Part shown: positions 50,990-62,196 of the stretch, piece after piece
Layout of the letters: every line of letters starts with the position of its first letter
Numbering within the stretch: position 1 is the stretch's first letter
Assembly (NCBI GenBank): GCA_007258455.2
Contig: VDFB02187766.1
Location: 211,268-275,267 of the forward strand
Direction: 5' to 3'
Source of the DNA: Sequoia sempervirens
Taxonomy: Eukaryota > Streptophyta > Pinopsida > Cupressales > Cupressaceae
Length of the DNA stretch: 64,000 bases
Translations under genes and position numbers: made by a program
The notes under the pieces: generated by a model
Databases searched by the model: none
Told to the model about the DNA's origin: nothing
The model's input: only the letters and a program-made list of their open reading frames with translations

Positions 50990-51860
50990 TTAAGCTTTAC
51001 TTGGGGAGGTTACATCAAACCCTTCAATGGGTTGTAATCCAAGATTTTTACAATGGAAGAGAAATTTATCTTTACAAAGAGCTTTGGTGAGAATATCTGC
51101 AACTTGATCTTCACCTTTACAATACAAAAGAGAAATTTGCTTGTCTTCAATTTGCTCTCTAATGAAATGATGTTGAAGAGCAATGTGTTTGGTCCTTGCA
51201 TGAAAAATTGGATTCTTTGCCAAAGCAATAGCACTTTGATTATCACAATATAAAGGAGTAGGATCCTTTGAGGTAGACCCAAGTCTTCAAGTAATCTTCT
51301 TAACCATAATGCTTCTTTAGATGCATTTGTACAACCTTTATATTCAGCTTCTGTAGAACAAAGAGAAGTAGAGTGTTGTTTCTTACTATTCCATGAGATT
51401 GCACCTGATCCAACAAAGAAACAATAACCACAAGTGGATCTCCCATCATTGGGATCACCTCCTAAATCTAAATCAGTATAACCTTTTATAGAAAAATCAC
51501 AAGTTGAATCATAAAAGAGACCAAGATTAAGAGTGCCTTTAACATATCTTAAAATTCTTTTTGCAACTTTAAAATGAGTTTGCTGTGGTTTAGAATCTAG
51601 AAACCAATCCAACACTTTAGGTGTTTTCCAATTTTGCATAAAAATAATAATGTAATAGGCCCAAATCACTCATTTGAAATTGTTGATTGAGTTGAGACTT
51701 AACATCACTAAGCAAAATGTTAGAACTAGAAGTGACAATTAAATCATCAACATATAAAATAATAATCACAATATCATTTTAACTATGCTTAATATATAAA
51801 TTTGGATCATTTTTACTTTTAATGAAACCATGAGATAGAAAGAAAGGATAACCCAAATTA
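50990..51860 (-). pseudogene. Element D RT C-terminal part and RNase H
   Basis: The RT palm box YVDD is intact at 51743-51754, preceded by HGFIKSKNDPNLYI. RNase H then follows: HFKVAKRILRYVKGTLNLGL, GYTDLDLGGDPNDGRSTCGY, STAEAEY-type block LCSTEAEYKG, KHIALQHHFIREQI and VADILTKAL. A stop and a frameshift (near 51220-51300) break the frame. Confidence 0.88.
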
Positions 51861-52786
51861 TAAAATGTCAATATATCTAGACATTGCAATAATAGTTCTA
51901 GGTTTCCTCTCACTACATCATTTGTTGTATTGTAAAGGGAAATTGTATCAAGATTAATAATAAAGGACTTTGAAAATTAGTCCTAAAGATGGTTTTAAAA
52001 ACCATATTGCCTTCAATAAAATAATGAAACATAAGAGTTTCAAGAACTTGATCCCCATCAATTAAGAAAATAGATCTAAGTTCATCATAAATAAGTAAGT
52101 GCATACCATCAAAGTGGATGGAAATATTTTCCATGGGTCCCAAAACTCCAATGAGACTTGATAAAATATAAGATTCATTATAGATAGGGCTCCCTATGCA
52201 ACAATACTGCAAATGCGTCTAGCACATAAAATAAATATATAAAGGCTCCATTGAGACTTGATAAAGTGATTAATTTGCAAAACATATATAGATGGAATAA
52301 ATCCATCAAGAAGGAAAATACTCCAATGAGATTTTAATTTGCAAAAATATAGATGAAATAAATCCATCAAAAAGCCAAATTTACCAATAAGGCATAATAT
52401 CATATTAATGAGACACAATAAAATATCAAATTCCCTTTATCAAAACAACATAATTGTAGTTGAGAAGGAAACACTAGGTTTGTTTTAAATATTGCAATAG
52501 ATCAAGACTTAGGTAGAGAGAATGATAATTTCTCAAACCACAAATCAATCCACCTTAAGTTATAAATAATAATGATAATAATATTAAAAAAAAATTGTGA
52601 TGGAATAATGGGAAATGCATACTATGAAGAGAATAATTATTAAGTATAAATAAGTCATTTAAGACGTTATTCATGCATTCATGACTACATGAATATCCCC
52701 TTTTCATATTCCAAATATAATTGAGTAAAACAAGTACACTATTATTGGGTTGATCAAGTCCAATAATAAAGTACTTGTGAAGTTAT
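51861..52786 (-). other. Element D region lacking integrase
   Basis: Where Copia elements carry about 2 kb of integrase and RT fingers, D has about 0.9 kb of AT-rich sequence. It contains repeated phrases (CCAATGAGACTTGATAAA and AATAAATCCATCAA, two or three copies each). No integrase motif was found. Confidence 0.75.
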
Positions 52787-53746
52787 TTAAAAAACAAACT
52801 TTTTATGTGAAGTAACATGTTGAGATGCACCTGAATCATTAACCCATTCAAAAGGTTTAGAAACATTAAAACTACATGTAAAAGCACGTCTAGATTGATT
52901 ACCATTGTTATGAAACTGTTGATTATTTTGATTCATAGGCTTTTTCTCATTTTTCTTTTTAAAACAAGTATTTTTCCAATGACCATCCTTATTGCAATAA
53001 GTGCAATGTGGTCTCTTAGAAGAGTTAAACTCTCTAGGATCATTGCCATTATTATAATGAGGTTTGGAATTATAATGTTGTTGTTTAGATTGAGGTTTAA
53101 AATTTTGCTTATGATTAGACAAGAAAGCATGTTCATTAGACTTAAGAGTACCAAACTGAATTAACTTAGCCTCTTCTTGTCTTAATAAATCACGAAAAAT
53201 ATCATAAGTTAATTGAGTAGCTAAAGAAGGAATAGCTAATTGAGCATGAATATTAGTAATGAATTGTTGAAATTGTCTAGGAAGACACTTTTTAAGAATA
53301 AGATGAATTAATCTAAGATTATCTAATTTAACTCCTAAACCATCCAATTGACTATTTAAAGCATCAAATTTCAATAAAAATTCATCCATAGATTTAAAAT
53401 CAGAATACCTCAAATCTTCAAGTTGATCTTGAATTTGAATTTTTCTTGATTCATTTGTACTATCATAAATTGTTTTGAGTTTGTCCCATGCTTCATAGGC
53501 AGTTGTACATGTCCCAATGTGAACATAAAGTTCGGGTGACATGGAGATACCTATGAGGCCAAGGGCTTCTTCATTTTTGAGATTCCATTTTTCGATTTCA
53601 TCTTTGGATGCAGATGAACCTGGTTTAGATTTAGGATCTGTAGCTACATCTAAAAGATGTTTAAACCGAAAAATAAAGCATATATGAGTTTTCCAAGAAT
53701 GATAGTTAGAAGAATTTAATTTAATTTCAGGAATTAAAGTTGACAT
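52787..53746 (-). CDS. Element D gag with start of protease
   Basis: An uninterrupted 319-aa Copia gag starting at MSTLIPEIKLNSSNYHSW. A TTG-opened extension of three codons precedes it, but the ATG at 53746 is the sensible start. The retrotransposon gag (UBN2-like) part covers about residues 60-200 (AYEAWDKLKTIYDSTNESRK, FDALNSQLDGLGV, LRLIHLILKKCLP). A zinc knuckle CTYCNKDGHWKNTC lies near residue 255, and the protease active site WVNDSGASQHVTSHKKF stands at the very end. A stop then cuts the protease short. This is the only retroelement protein in the window still open over a whole domain. Confidence 0.88.
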   Translation of the reverse strand: MSTLIPEIKLNSSNYHSWKTHICFIFRFKHLLDVATDPKSKPGSSASKDEIEKWNLKNEEALGLIGISMSPELYVHIGTCTTAYEAWDKLKTIYDSTNESRKIQIQDQLEDLRYSDFKSMDEFLLKFDALNSQLDGLGVKLDNLRLIHLILKKCLPRQFQQFITNIHAQLAIPSLATQLTYDIFRDLLRQEEAKLIQFGTLKSNEHAFLSNHKQNFKPQSKQQHYNSKPHYNNGNDPREFNSSKRPHCTYCNKDGHWKNTCFKKKNEKKPMNQNNQQFHNNGNQSRRAFTCSFNVSKPFEWVNDSGASQHVTSHKKFVF

Positions 53747-55340
53747 GATTGCCAAAAATAAAAAATCACAACTTTATGAGAAAAATAATAAGTATTGTAA
53801 ATATTTGCTTACAAAAAAAATACCACTTTTGATTAAAAACAATCTCCTTTTAGTTAGAGAAAAAAATAAATATCTTATATTTGTAAAATAATCAATCTAA
53901 AAAGATATATAATTAAATAATATCAATATAAATTGAATTTAAAAAAAATAAAATTAATTGATTTAAATATAAAATTAAATTAAGAATATAAATTATGAAA
54001 AATTACTAAAGTTATATAATATTAATTTAAAACTAATAAATAAAACTACATTAAAGTTTTAAAGTTATAAACTAATAAATATGAAATGAAAGATTTAAAA
54101 GATTAAACTTTTTTTAAAACCTTAAAAATAGGAAGATTCTTTAAAAAGAGGAAAAACACATTTTTCATAAAAAGAAACTTTTACCTCCTATGTGGGAGGG
54201 AAAGATTTTTCATTTAAAATGAAATCTTTTTTTAAACAAAAGAGATTTTACCTCTTTTCCCTCTGCTTTTTTTTGAAAGGAAATAGAAAAGAGGCAAGTA
54301 AGAGGTGAAGTGTGAGGAGAAGCAGCAGCAAGGGTTTTGAGAGATGAAGCAGCAGGCCAGAGGGGATATTTAGCAGCTTTTTCGAAGCAGCAGGCCAGAG
54401 GGGATATTAGCAGCTTTTTCAAGGGCCAAGATTACAACAAAAAGCCATGGTTCGAGCAATAGAGGGGCAAGGGCTGCAAAAGTTTTTTTATTTGAATTTA
54501 TTATTTACTGTATGCATACAAATTTGGGTTTTAGATATTTATTTATTATTTAAAAAAAAACTTCTGTAAGAAGGTGTCAAGTTTGAAAAAGAAAGATTTA
54601 TTTGATTTATTTGAAAAGATCTCTAAACTAGGGTTAGAGCTTAAAAAAAAATTTTTTTACAGAAATTCGAACATGCAAAGATGCAAATATGCAAAATATA
54701 GAGATTTTTTTTTTAGAGATTTGCAAAAAGCAGATTAGTCTTTTTTTTTTAAAAATAAAATAAAATTGGAACTAGGGTTAGATCCGTAAAAAAAAAACAA
54801 ATTTATTTACAGAAATTGATTTTTTTTACAGAAATTTGAACATGCAAATTATGACATACAGAAATAATTTTTTTTTTTTAAAAGACTACACTATAATCCT
54901 TTATTTGAGGGTTTCTAAAAATCTGCAAAAGAATAAACATGCATGCAAATTATAATGGATTTTTTTATAGATCTAATATACAGATTTGCAAAAAAAATAG
55001 ATTAGCTTTTTTTCTAAAAAGAATTTCTGAACTATAGTTAGAGCCCCTAAAAAAATTGATTTTTTACAAAAATTTTAATATGCAAAAAATGGATTTTTAA
55101 ATTTTTATGCAAAAATAAATAAATAAATCATGCATGCAAAATATATTGCACAAATTTGAAATTTGAAAAACTTAGAAATATTTAGATAAGAAATCCTGCA
55201 CAATGGTTAGAAAAATATATCAAACAAAAAACAAGATTAGACTTTTGGCTCTTCTCTTTTTCTCTTTGAGTGCCTCCAATGGTGTGTTGAAAAATCTGGT
55301 AAACCTTCAACAATGTAGCTCACAAAATATTAGTAATACC
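53747..55340 (-). other. Element D leader
   Basis: About 1.6 kb between primer site and gag, with many A and T runs and no coding frame. It contains a tandem pair of 38 and 37 bp at 54346-54383 and 54384-54420 (GAAGCAGCAGGCCAGAGGGG at each start). Confidence 0.75.
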
Positions 55341-55354
55341 AAGCTCTGATACCA
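55341..55354 (-). promoter_or_regulatory. Element D primer binding site
   Basis: TGGTATCAGAGCTT on the minus strand, directly inside the 5' LTR; the classic initiator Met tRNA site. Confidence 0.92.
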
Positions 55355-55885
55355 TGAAAGGAAATAAAAAAAGAGCAATGGAAAGTACTAATAAAGAGCA
55401 ATTGTTTGAAGGAAAGAGATTACCAAATAAGTTGAAGTAGCCAAACCAAGCACCACCAAAGCAAGAGAGACACAAGAATTTGTTAAGGGGAAAAAACAAG
55501 AAAAAACCCCAATATTATGAATGGAGGCAAAATGCCTAAAGAATAATACAAAGAGAGAGAGCTTCAGCCTTAGCTTGCTTGCATGAGTCTTGAAGAATGA
55601 GAGGAGAGGCACCTCAATAAGTAGAGGTGAGAAGAAGGAGTTATAATGTAACTCCCAACTCAATGAATGCCACCATTCATCTATGTGTGTGCAAAGTGTC
55701 ACCTCTTAAGGAGGTGGTTACAAATATTCCTTAATAAAGGAATTAAAAATAAGCCATCCTCACACATGTGTGAGATGACAAAAAGACAAAAGACTTGTAG
55801 GGATTCCTTTGGAATATTCCTACAAGTTAATAAATAATTACAATTAAAGAATAACCTTTACCAAGTAAAGATTAATCTTCTAACA
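55355..55885 (-). repeat. Element D 5' LTR
   Basis: 531 bp, partner of 50454-50982. Confidence 0.96.
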
Positions 55886-57060
55886 AGATCCATCTAGGAT
55901 TAGCCATAAAACAAATTAGAAATCCCACTACTTGGGAAATGTCTAGCCCCTTATAGAGCATAGCATATATCAAACCAACTACAACACTAGCATAGGGTAC
56001 TCTAGTCATGTCCCCCATCTCATAAGTAAACTATGCAAAATCTTCCACAAAAAAGATTTTCCCCTTGAAACACAGGAAAAACTATCTACAAGCTATCATT
56101 TTGAATCTCTCCAATATTGCATTCACATACTTACTATGGATTAACCAAAGCTTTTTGATATCTTTATCTCTTCTAATATCCATCACCAAGATATACCAAG
56201 ATGCACCTAAATCCTTTATTTCAAATTGTGACGACAATTGGGACTTCAGATCTAAAATTAAACTTTTATCTTTCACAAAAAATAGAATATCATCAACATT
56301 TAATACAATGATGAAAAAAAAATCATTAAAATTTTTGCAGTAAACATAATGATCAAATTCATAGCTTTGAAATCCCAAACTTAACATAAAGGTGTCAAAT
56401 TTCTAGTACCACATGATCCTAGGAGATTGCTTAAGACCATACAAAGACTTTTTCAACATGCATACCAAATTTTCTTTACCTTTAACCATGTACTATTTAG
56501 GCTATAACATATAGATTTCTTCCTCCAAGTCACCATGAATGAAGGTTGTTTTCTAATCTATCTTCTCCACTTCTAAATCATATAATGTTGCTAGTGATAA
56601 TAGAAATCAAATAGATGTCAACTTTGTAATAGGAGAGAATATCTCATCATAATTCATCCCATCGACTTGTGAATAACCCTTCACAACCAACCCCTCATTA
56701 TGCTTCTCAACACTTCCATCAAGACCAAATTTATTATTGAAATCAAATAGATGTAAACTTTGCAACAGGAGAGAATATCTCATCATAATTTATCCCCTCC
56801 AATTGTGAATAACCCCTTGCAACCAACCCCTCTTTATTTTCTCAACACTTCCATCAAGACCAACTTTCTTATTGAACACCCATTTGTAACCAATAGGTTT
56901 GCATCCTTCAAGGAAGGGTACCAAATCCCATGTATCACTTTTCTTCAATACAACCTTCTACTCATTCATAACTTTCATCTAGGAATCTACATCACTCATA
57001 CTTATAGCATCTTACATAGTCCTTCACTCATCAATGTTTAGAATCACAATAAAAAAATAA
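55886..57060 (-). pseudogene. Element E reverse transcriptase (decayed)
   Basis: Minus-strand blocks DEIFSP, LEVEKID, FIHGDLEEEIYM and the frame 56082-56387 with LNVDDILFFVKDKSLILDLK, where the VDD box is kept. A 136-bp tandem duplication at 56603-56872 repeats the DYDEIFSP part. The end at MANPRW meets element D. Confidence 0.82.
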
Positions 57061-58350
57061 TTTGAATCCAACAATGAATAACCAAACCTTTTAGGTGAAT
57101 AACCAAAACTATCAGGTTGTTGTCTATCTCTCATAGATCTCCTTAGGTTGAGGTTCTTCATCTTTTTCAGAACTTTTTGAGCTTCTTAAGCTCTCCTTAT
57201 CATCAAGTTAATTTTGAGCCTTAAGTTCAACTTTCTTAGGATCAAGAGGAAGTTGAACCACATCTTCTTTCTTTTTGCTTTTTTGTAGGCTACAAAATAG
57301 TGGAAGAAGGTTTCATCTCTCTGAAGATAACACTTTAGCTATAGAGAACCTTTTTGAGCACTAGATCCAAAAGCTTGTACCCTCACAACAATACTGTATC
57401 TAATGAGGATAAACTTGACAAACTTGTTTTCCATGTTTGACCTTTTCTCACTTGTCATTTGAGCATATGCCTCACAACCAAACACATGAAGATGTATTAA
57501 CGATTGCTTCTTTCCTGGCAACACATCCATACCTATCTCTTCTCAACAAGAGTTGATGTTGGAGATCTATTAACTAGATATCACACAATGGCAAGAGCTT
57601 CATCATAGAATTGTTGTTAAAGGCTAGTTCCACTTAGCATACTCCTAGCCCTCTCCATCAATGGTTTTTTTTCCTCTCTACAACTCCATTTTGCGAAGGG
57701 GTATATGGAGTTGTCTTATTCCTTTCAATCCCATGTTTTTAATAGAATTTATCATAATCCATTGAATAAAAATCACCACCATTGCCAGTCCTCAAACACT
57801 TAATCTTTGATTTTCTACCGAAGCTTTAAACTCCTTAAACTTACTAGAGACTTCAAATTTACTTCCAAGAAAATAAAAAAATACCCTTTTATTGTAATCA
57901 TCTATGAAAAAGACAAAATATACATATTTTGATAACGAAAGAACATTTACAAGACCAAAAAAATTAGAATACACATAGTCCAAAACCCTGGATTTGTGAG
58001 AAATATGATAAAATTAAACACATTTTTTCTTTCCATCGACGCAATGTTTGCAAAAATCAAACTCAAGATTACAATCATCAAGCCCTTTAATAAGAAATTT
58101 ATTTCTCAGGGTTTCTAAGCCCTTTTCACCAATGTGACTAAGTATTTAGTGTCAAAGCATTATCTTCTCAGCAAGTAACTTCATTTCCAAAGCGTGAGCA
58201 CCTTTGGGTACCCAGAAAGCATGACCATCAGAATTAGATACAAATTTCTTCATTGTTGTTGGTTCCATTGGTGAAGAAAGTGACTCAAAATTTATTTCCT
58301 TCTTTTCCACAAAAGAACTATTGCAATGGACTGTGCATACATCCAGCTAG
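57061..58350 (-). pseudogene. Element E integrase (decayed)
   Basis: Pieces include GYFFIFLEVNLKS, YLVNRSPTSTL, and HLHVFGCEAYAQM near 57430-57480. The integrase zinc finger and catalytic triad cannot be followed reliably through the many stops. Confidence 0.7.
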
Positions 58351-59590
58351 AATAAAGTTCCTATTTGAATACCCTTAGCAAGCACCATAGATCCTCTTGT
58401 CATTTACATCCTCCATTCGAGAAGACAACATTTACACCCACATCATTCAACCTATTTACTAACAAAAGGTCCAATGCCAAACCAAGGATATGTAGGATAC
58501 CATTGATCCCCTTCACTCTACCATCTAAGAATCTTATCTTGTCTCTTCCATGGCCAACAATATCCAAGTGAGAGTCATCACCTAGGTACACCTTCCCACC
58601 ATCATAACTTTCATACTTGGAGCATTAATCTTGATGCAAACTCATGTGAAGAGAAGCACCAGAGTCAATCAACCACAAATGTTGTGATGCATGCATTACA
58701 ACAACATTAACAAAGGCATCTATATCATGATGAGAGGATTTATCAGATTCAGAATTAGATAAATCATTTTTTTTCTTATTTTTATCCTCCTTACAATCTT
58801 TGCGAAAATGACTTGATTTTCAGCAGTTCCAACATTTTTCCTTGGTCTTACTAGGAGACTTAGATCTCCCATGGGATTTTGATTCTAACTTTTCTTTCTT
58901 CTTGTTCTTTTTTCCTTTCCTTTCATTTTTCTTTGAACTGAAAAATCCTCCTTAGCAAATTTCAGAAGATTTTCTACGCATCTCTTTAGATAGCAATGAA
59001 GCAACCACTTCATCCATCTTAAAGGTGGTATTGGTACTTCCAATAGCCATGACAAGGTGGTTGCAAGGATCCGACAGTGAGCACAACAAAGTTATGGAAT
59101 GATCCCCTTCCATTTTCACACCAATAGAGTTCAACTGGAAAACAAGCATGTTGAATGCATTTAGATGATTTGTGATAGATTATCCTTTCTCCATCTACAA
59201 AGAATACATCTTGTTTCATAGGAACAACTTATTTACCAAGGATTTAGCATGATAAATCTAAGCAAGTTTCTTCCAAAAAAGTGGAGCAGCCTTCTCTTCA
59301 TGAATGTTTAGGAGTATTGGATCAACTAAATAGAGTCTTATTAGACCCTTAGCCTTTCTTTTGATCCATCATATCTCAATCTTCTTGTTTCATACCCATT
59401 AGCATAGTTTTGGAAATACTTATCCATAAATCATAGCCTAGAAGCATGTCGTCCATCTTGAGCTTCCATAGCTCAAAGTTTCCTCCGTTAAACTTCTCTA
59501 TCTCAAATCTACCAGATGTGTTTTCCATATCCTTCCTACAATAGGTTCAACAATTTTTTTGCAACAACCTACCCACAATAGGAAACATAG
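58351..59590 (-). pseudogene. Element E gag and protease (decayed)
   Basis: Minus-strand frames show MDEVVASLLSKEMRRKS and a Lys-rich linker. A zinc-knuckle remnant CWNC-stop-KSSHFRKDC follows near 58800-58835 (GH replaced by SH), then the protease site WLIDSGASLHMSLHQD near 58640-58675 and VYLGDDSHLDIVGHG. Many stops. Confidence 0.82.
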
Positions 59591-59594
59591 GTGA

Positions 59595-59610
59595 TCAAGA
59601 TTTGATACCA
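59595..59610 (-). promoter_or_regulatory. Element E primer binding site
   Basis: TGGTATCAAATCTTGA on the minus strand, two bases inside the LTR; an initiator Met-type site with small changes. Confidence 0.82.
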
Positions 59611-59612
59611 AT

Positions 59613-60239
59613 TGAAAGGAAGCCGGGAACACGAAAAAGCTTCCAACACTAATTTGTTAGAGGAGATAATGTGCAAATTTATACAGTTTTGAACCCTTAT
59701 TCAAATACAACAACGAAGATGCACATAATAGGCAAACCAAATAGCATCAAAGATACAATAAAAAAAACATAACACCAAATTTACGTGGGAAAAACCCTTT
59801 TGGGAGAAAAGAACCTCACAATCCAAAAGCCTAGACAATGTACTATCTGTAAACAAATAGTTACAATACACTTGTAGTGCAAGCTTCTACAAGAATTTCT
59901 CTATGTTACAATTCTGGAATAAATCTGATAGTATAATTGTATCTCAACACAACATCATACAACTCCAAAACACAAGTGCTCAATATATAGAAGCATACAA
60001 TGCATAAATTAAACATTTCTATTTTGACTACCAAAGGTTGAAGAGCAACATGGAAAGTGCCAAAACATCTGCACACACATGACGGTAAGTTTCCAATTGT
60101 CACCACATGCAACACTACAACTGCCAATTGTCACTAAACTTGCACTTAGCGAATAATAACCATGCCTCAAAAACTCACATTCCATACAAACTCAACATGA
60201 AAATAAAAAATGTCTTGATGCCAAACTCCAATTGTAAAT
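59613..60239 (-). repeat. Element E 5' LTR, truncated
   Basis: 627 bp. The match to 49104-49879 stops at 60239 within the LTR; the outer ~150 bp are lost. Confidence 0.85.
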
Positions 60240-60449
60240 ACGTAAACTTATACTCAGTCATTCTATATCTGGACGTTATTTTATCTTGTTAGTGGTCTGT
60301 GTTCTTGAAATCACATTGTAACAATTTGTTTGTCAGAATGCGGCGAAAGTATTCCTGCCATTATGTCCCGTGACTGACCTTAAACAAGAAAACAATTCAT
60401 CTGTAAACATCAATTTCTCTTATTATAACTAAAACACCAATACCTCTCC

Positions 60450-60683
60450 ATGATTGAAAGCAAATATGCGGTTGCGAAGCTTGCCAGGATCAGTGACAAT
60501 GAGGAGGATGGGTTTATCCGTCTCCTTTCTTCTTACCATAGTGCGGTAGAAAAGAAGATTGAAAGGGAGTCGATAACGACACATAGACATGGATCACGAT
60601 GGTTCTGGAAGACTCTTTTTATCTCTATTTACCACGAATTTTCTTTCTTCCTCATTTCCCCATTATCTCAGCAATGTCAATAG
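60450..60683 (+). other. Unrecognised open frame
   Basis: 77 codons from an ATG (MIESKYAVAKLARISDNEED), with a hydrophobic C-terminal third (LFISIYHEFSFFLIS). The base composition is less AT-rich than nearby transposons. An overlapping frame, 60599-60874, has 91 codons. It could be an exon or a broken gene piece beside the truncated element E; no family was recognised. Confidence 0.25.
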
Positions 60684-60899
60684 AATCATACCACAGCGAG
60701 GGTCATGCCAATCTCCAAGAACAAGCACTATCCGATCAAAACTCTAATCGTCAGATTTCTTTATTGGATCAGCATGACCTCAGATCGAGCGCTATAAGAG
60801 AAATCACACATGCAATTTGGTTTTTTATACATATCTGTCACATTTATTTTCGCTACTATTTTTCACATTCATGAACTATAGAATCTATAGGTTTATTTT

Positions 60900-61999
60900 T
60901 GGACTTGCATATTAGAAATCGGTTATGTTGAAAATTACCTTTAGTGTGCTGGTATAGATACAGAGAATGCTAGTCACTTTCTTAATAGGAATCAAGACTT
61001 ATGGTTGATGGAAGAATACAAATGCATGTCAAATAGGGAATGTTAATCCTAATATAATTGAGGTGGATTTATGAATAAAGAAAACATATGTGATTTTGTG
61101 TAGATGCAAGATGTTCTCTTGTCATGATTAACATTATTAAGGATGGTATCTTTAATATAAATCCTAGACACAAAAATAAAGACTTTTTGTGTAAGATTTG
61201 ACAAGTAACACCAAGAATTCTACTTAAAAGTGGCAACCTCAAAAAATTAAAAATTTACTACTTACTAGTGGGTATGGTTTTCTTTAGGAGATAAAACTCT
61301 GTAGGTGACTTAATCTAAGGAGATATAAACCGTTAGAAAATGAAGTGGACAACTTAACGTGCTAGAGTGGTAGTTCAAGATTAGGATCAACTCATGCATA
61401 AAAATGTCCAAATTAGGTGTTATAATCATGTAATGATAATGTTTCATTGGAAGTAAAAAAATATGAAAAAAATTCTCATCATAATTAAAAAAACACAATT
61501 TCTTAAAAAATAATAAATAAATATATTTGATAATTATTTATCAAATTAAATATATAATAATATGTTTATATGTTTTTTTTTATCTATATATTATTGTCCT
61601 TCAATTTCAAATTATTTTTATTTTAATAAGTGTTACAATTAATCGATATTTTAAATAATAATAATAATAATAATAATAAAACTAAATTCCAATCACAATG
61701 TTAACGTAATTTTTTTTAATCTTTATGGTAAGAAGAATAGGTGTGTTTCCATGTCAATTGTTCTCGAAGACTCTGATTTTTTAGCAAAATTCCGAAGACA
61801 ATCACTTACACAGATTGCGTGTTGAGTGGGAGTACTCGTGATTTGTTCTTAAAAATCACTCGGTGTACGCGGAATCGTCGCGTAAAATGACGATTTTGGC
61901 ACTGAATTCTAAGGCGGTCGGTAAAGGAGCTGAAATAATGGATGAGTGTGAGGCCTATATTCATCCCTAGTTCTAGCAATGAACCGTACAAAGCACGCA
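60900..61999. other. No gene seen; AAT microsatellite
   Basis: AT-rich up to about 61730, with an (AAT)n run at 61654-61680. From 61790 onward the sequence turns GC-richer towards the secretory protein promoter. Confidence 0.6.
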
Positions 62000-62005
62000 T
62001 TGACT
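62000..62005 (+). promoter_or_regulatory. W-box-like element
   Basis: TTGACT about 80 bp upstream of the TATA box. W-boxes bind WRKY factors in defence genes; one copy is weak evidence. Confidence 0.35.
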
Positions 62006-62082
62006 GGGCTCTCTAATGCCGGTGTTCGGCGAAATACTTCGGATAAGACTCCGTAAATGACACGACATACGCGCCAAAGCTG

Positions 62083-62089
62083 TATATAA
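62083..62089 (+). promoter_or_regulatory. TATA box of the secretory protein gene
   Basis: TATATAA 114 bp before the ATG. Transcription would start near 62115, giving a leader of about 80 bases. Confidence 0.7.
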
Positions 62090-62196
62090 TCCCCACCACT
62101 CCATTCGTTTTCGATAACAAAGATAAGCTGCCTTTCAAACCGTTTGCTTGGCGTGAGATAGAAGTTCTGGTTGTGGAGAAAAATCTTGGGTGGAGA

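Larger units (their letters stand above)
50454..55885 (-). mobile_element. Element D: young Ty1/Copia retrotransposon nested in E
   Basis: 5,432 bp on the minus strand. The two LTRs are almost identical, the primer site matches initiator Met tRNA, and gag is open. Integrase and the first half of RT are missing, so it probably could not move on its own. The flanks GTATC and AGATC differ at two of five bases. Removing D plus one copy rejoins the E frame as NPRWIHWDVVKRVF, which confirms the site. Confidence 0.93.
49104..60239 (-). mobile_element. Element E: minus-strand Ty1/Copia retrotransposon
   Basis: On the minus strand: truncated 5' LTR, primer site, gag, protease, integrase, RT, RNase H, polypurine tract, 3' LTR. 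Integrase before RT is the Copia order. Element D interrupts the RT-RNase H region. About 5.7 kb without D. The 5' LTR lacks its outer ~150 bp, so target duplications cannot be checked. All coding parts have many stops. Confidence 0.9.

Noticed and set aside
62173..62196. Upstream extension of the secretory protein frame
   Set aside because: It opens with GTG, not ATG; the signal peptide fits the ATG at 62197.
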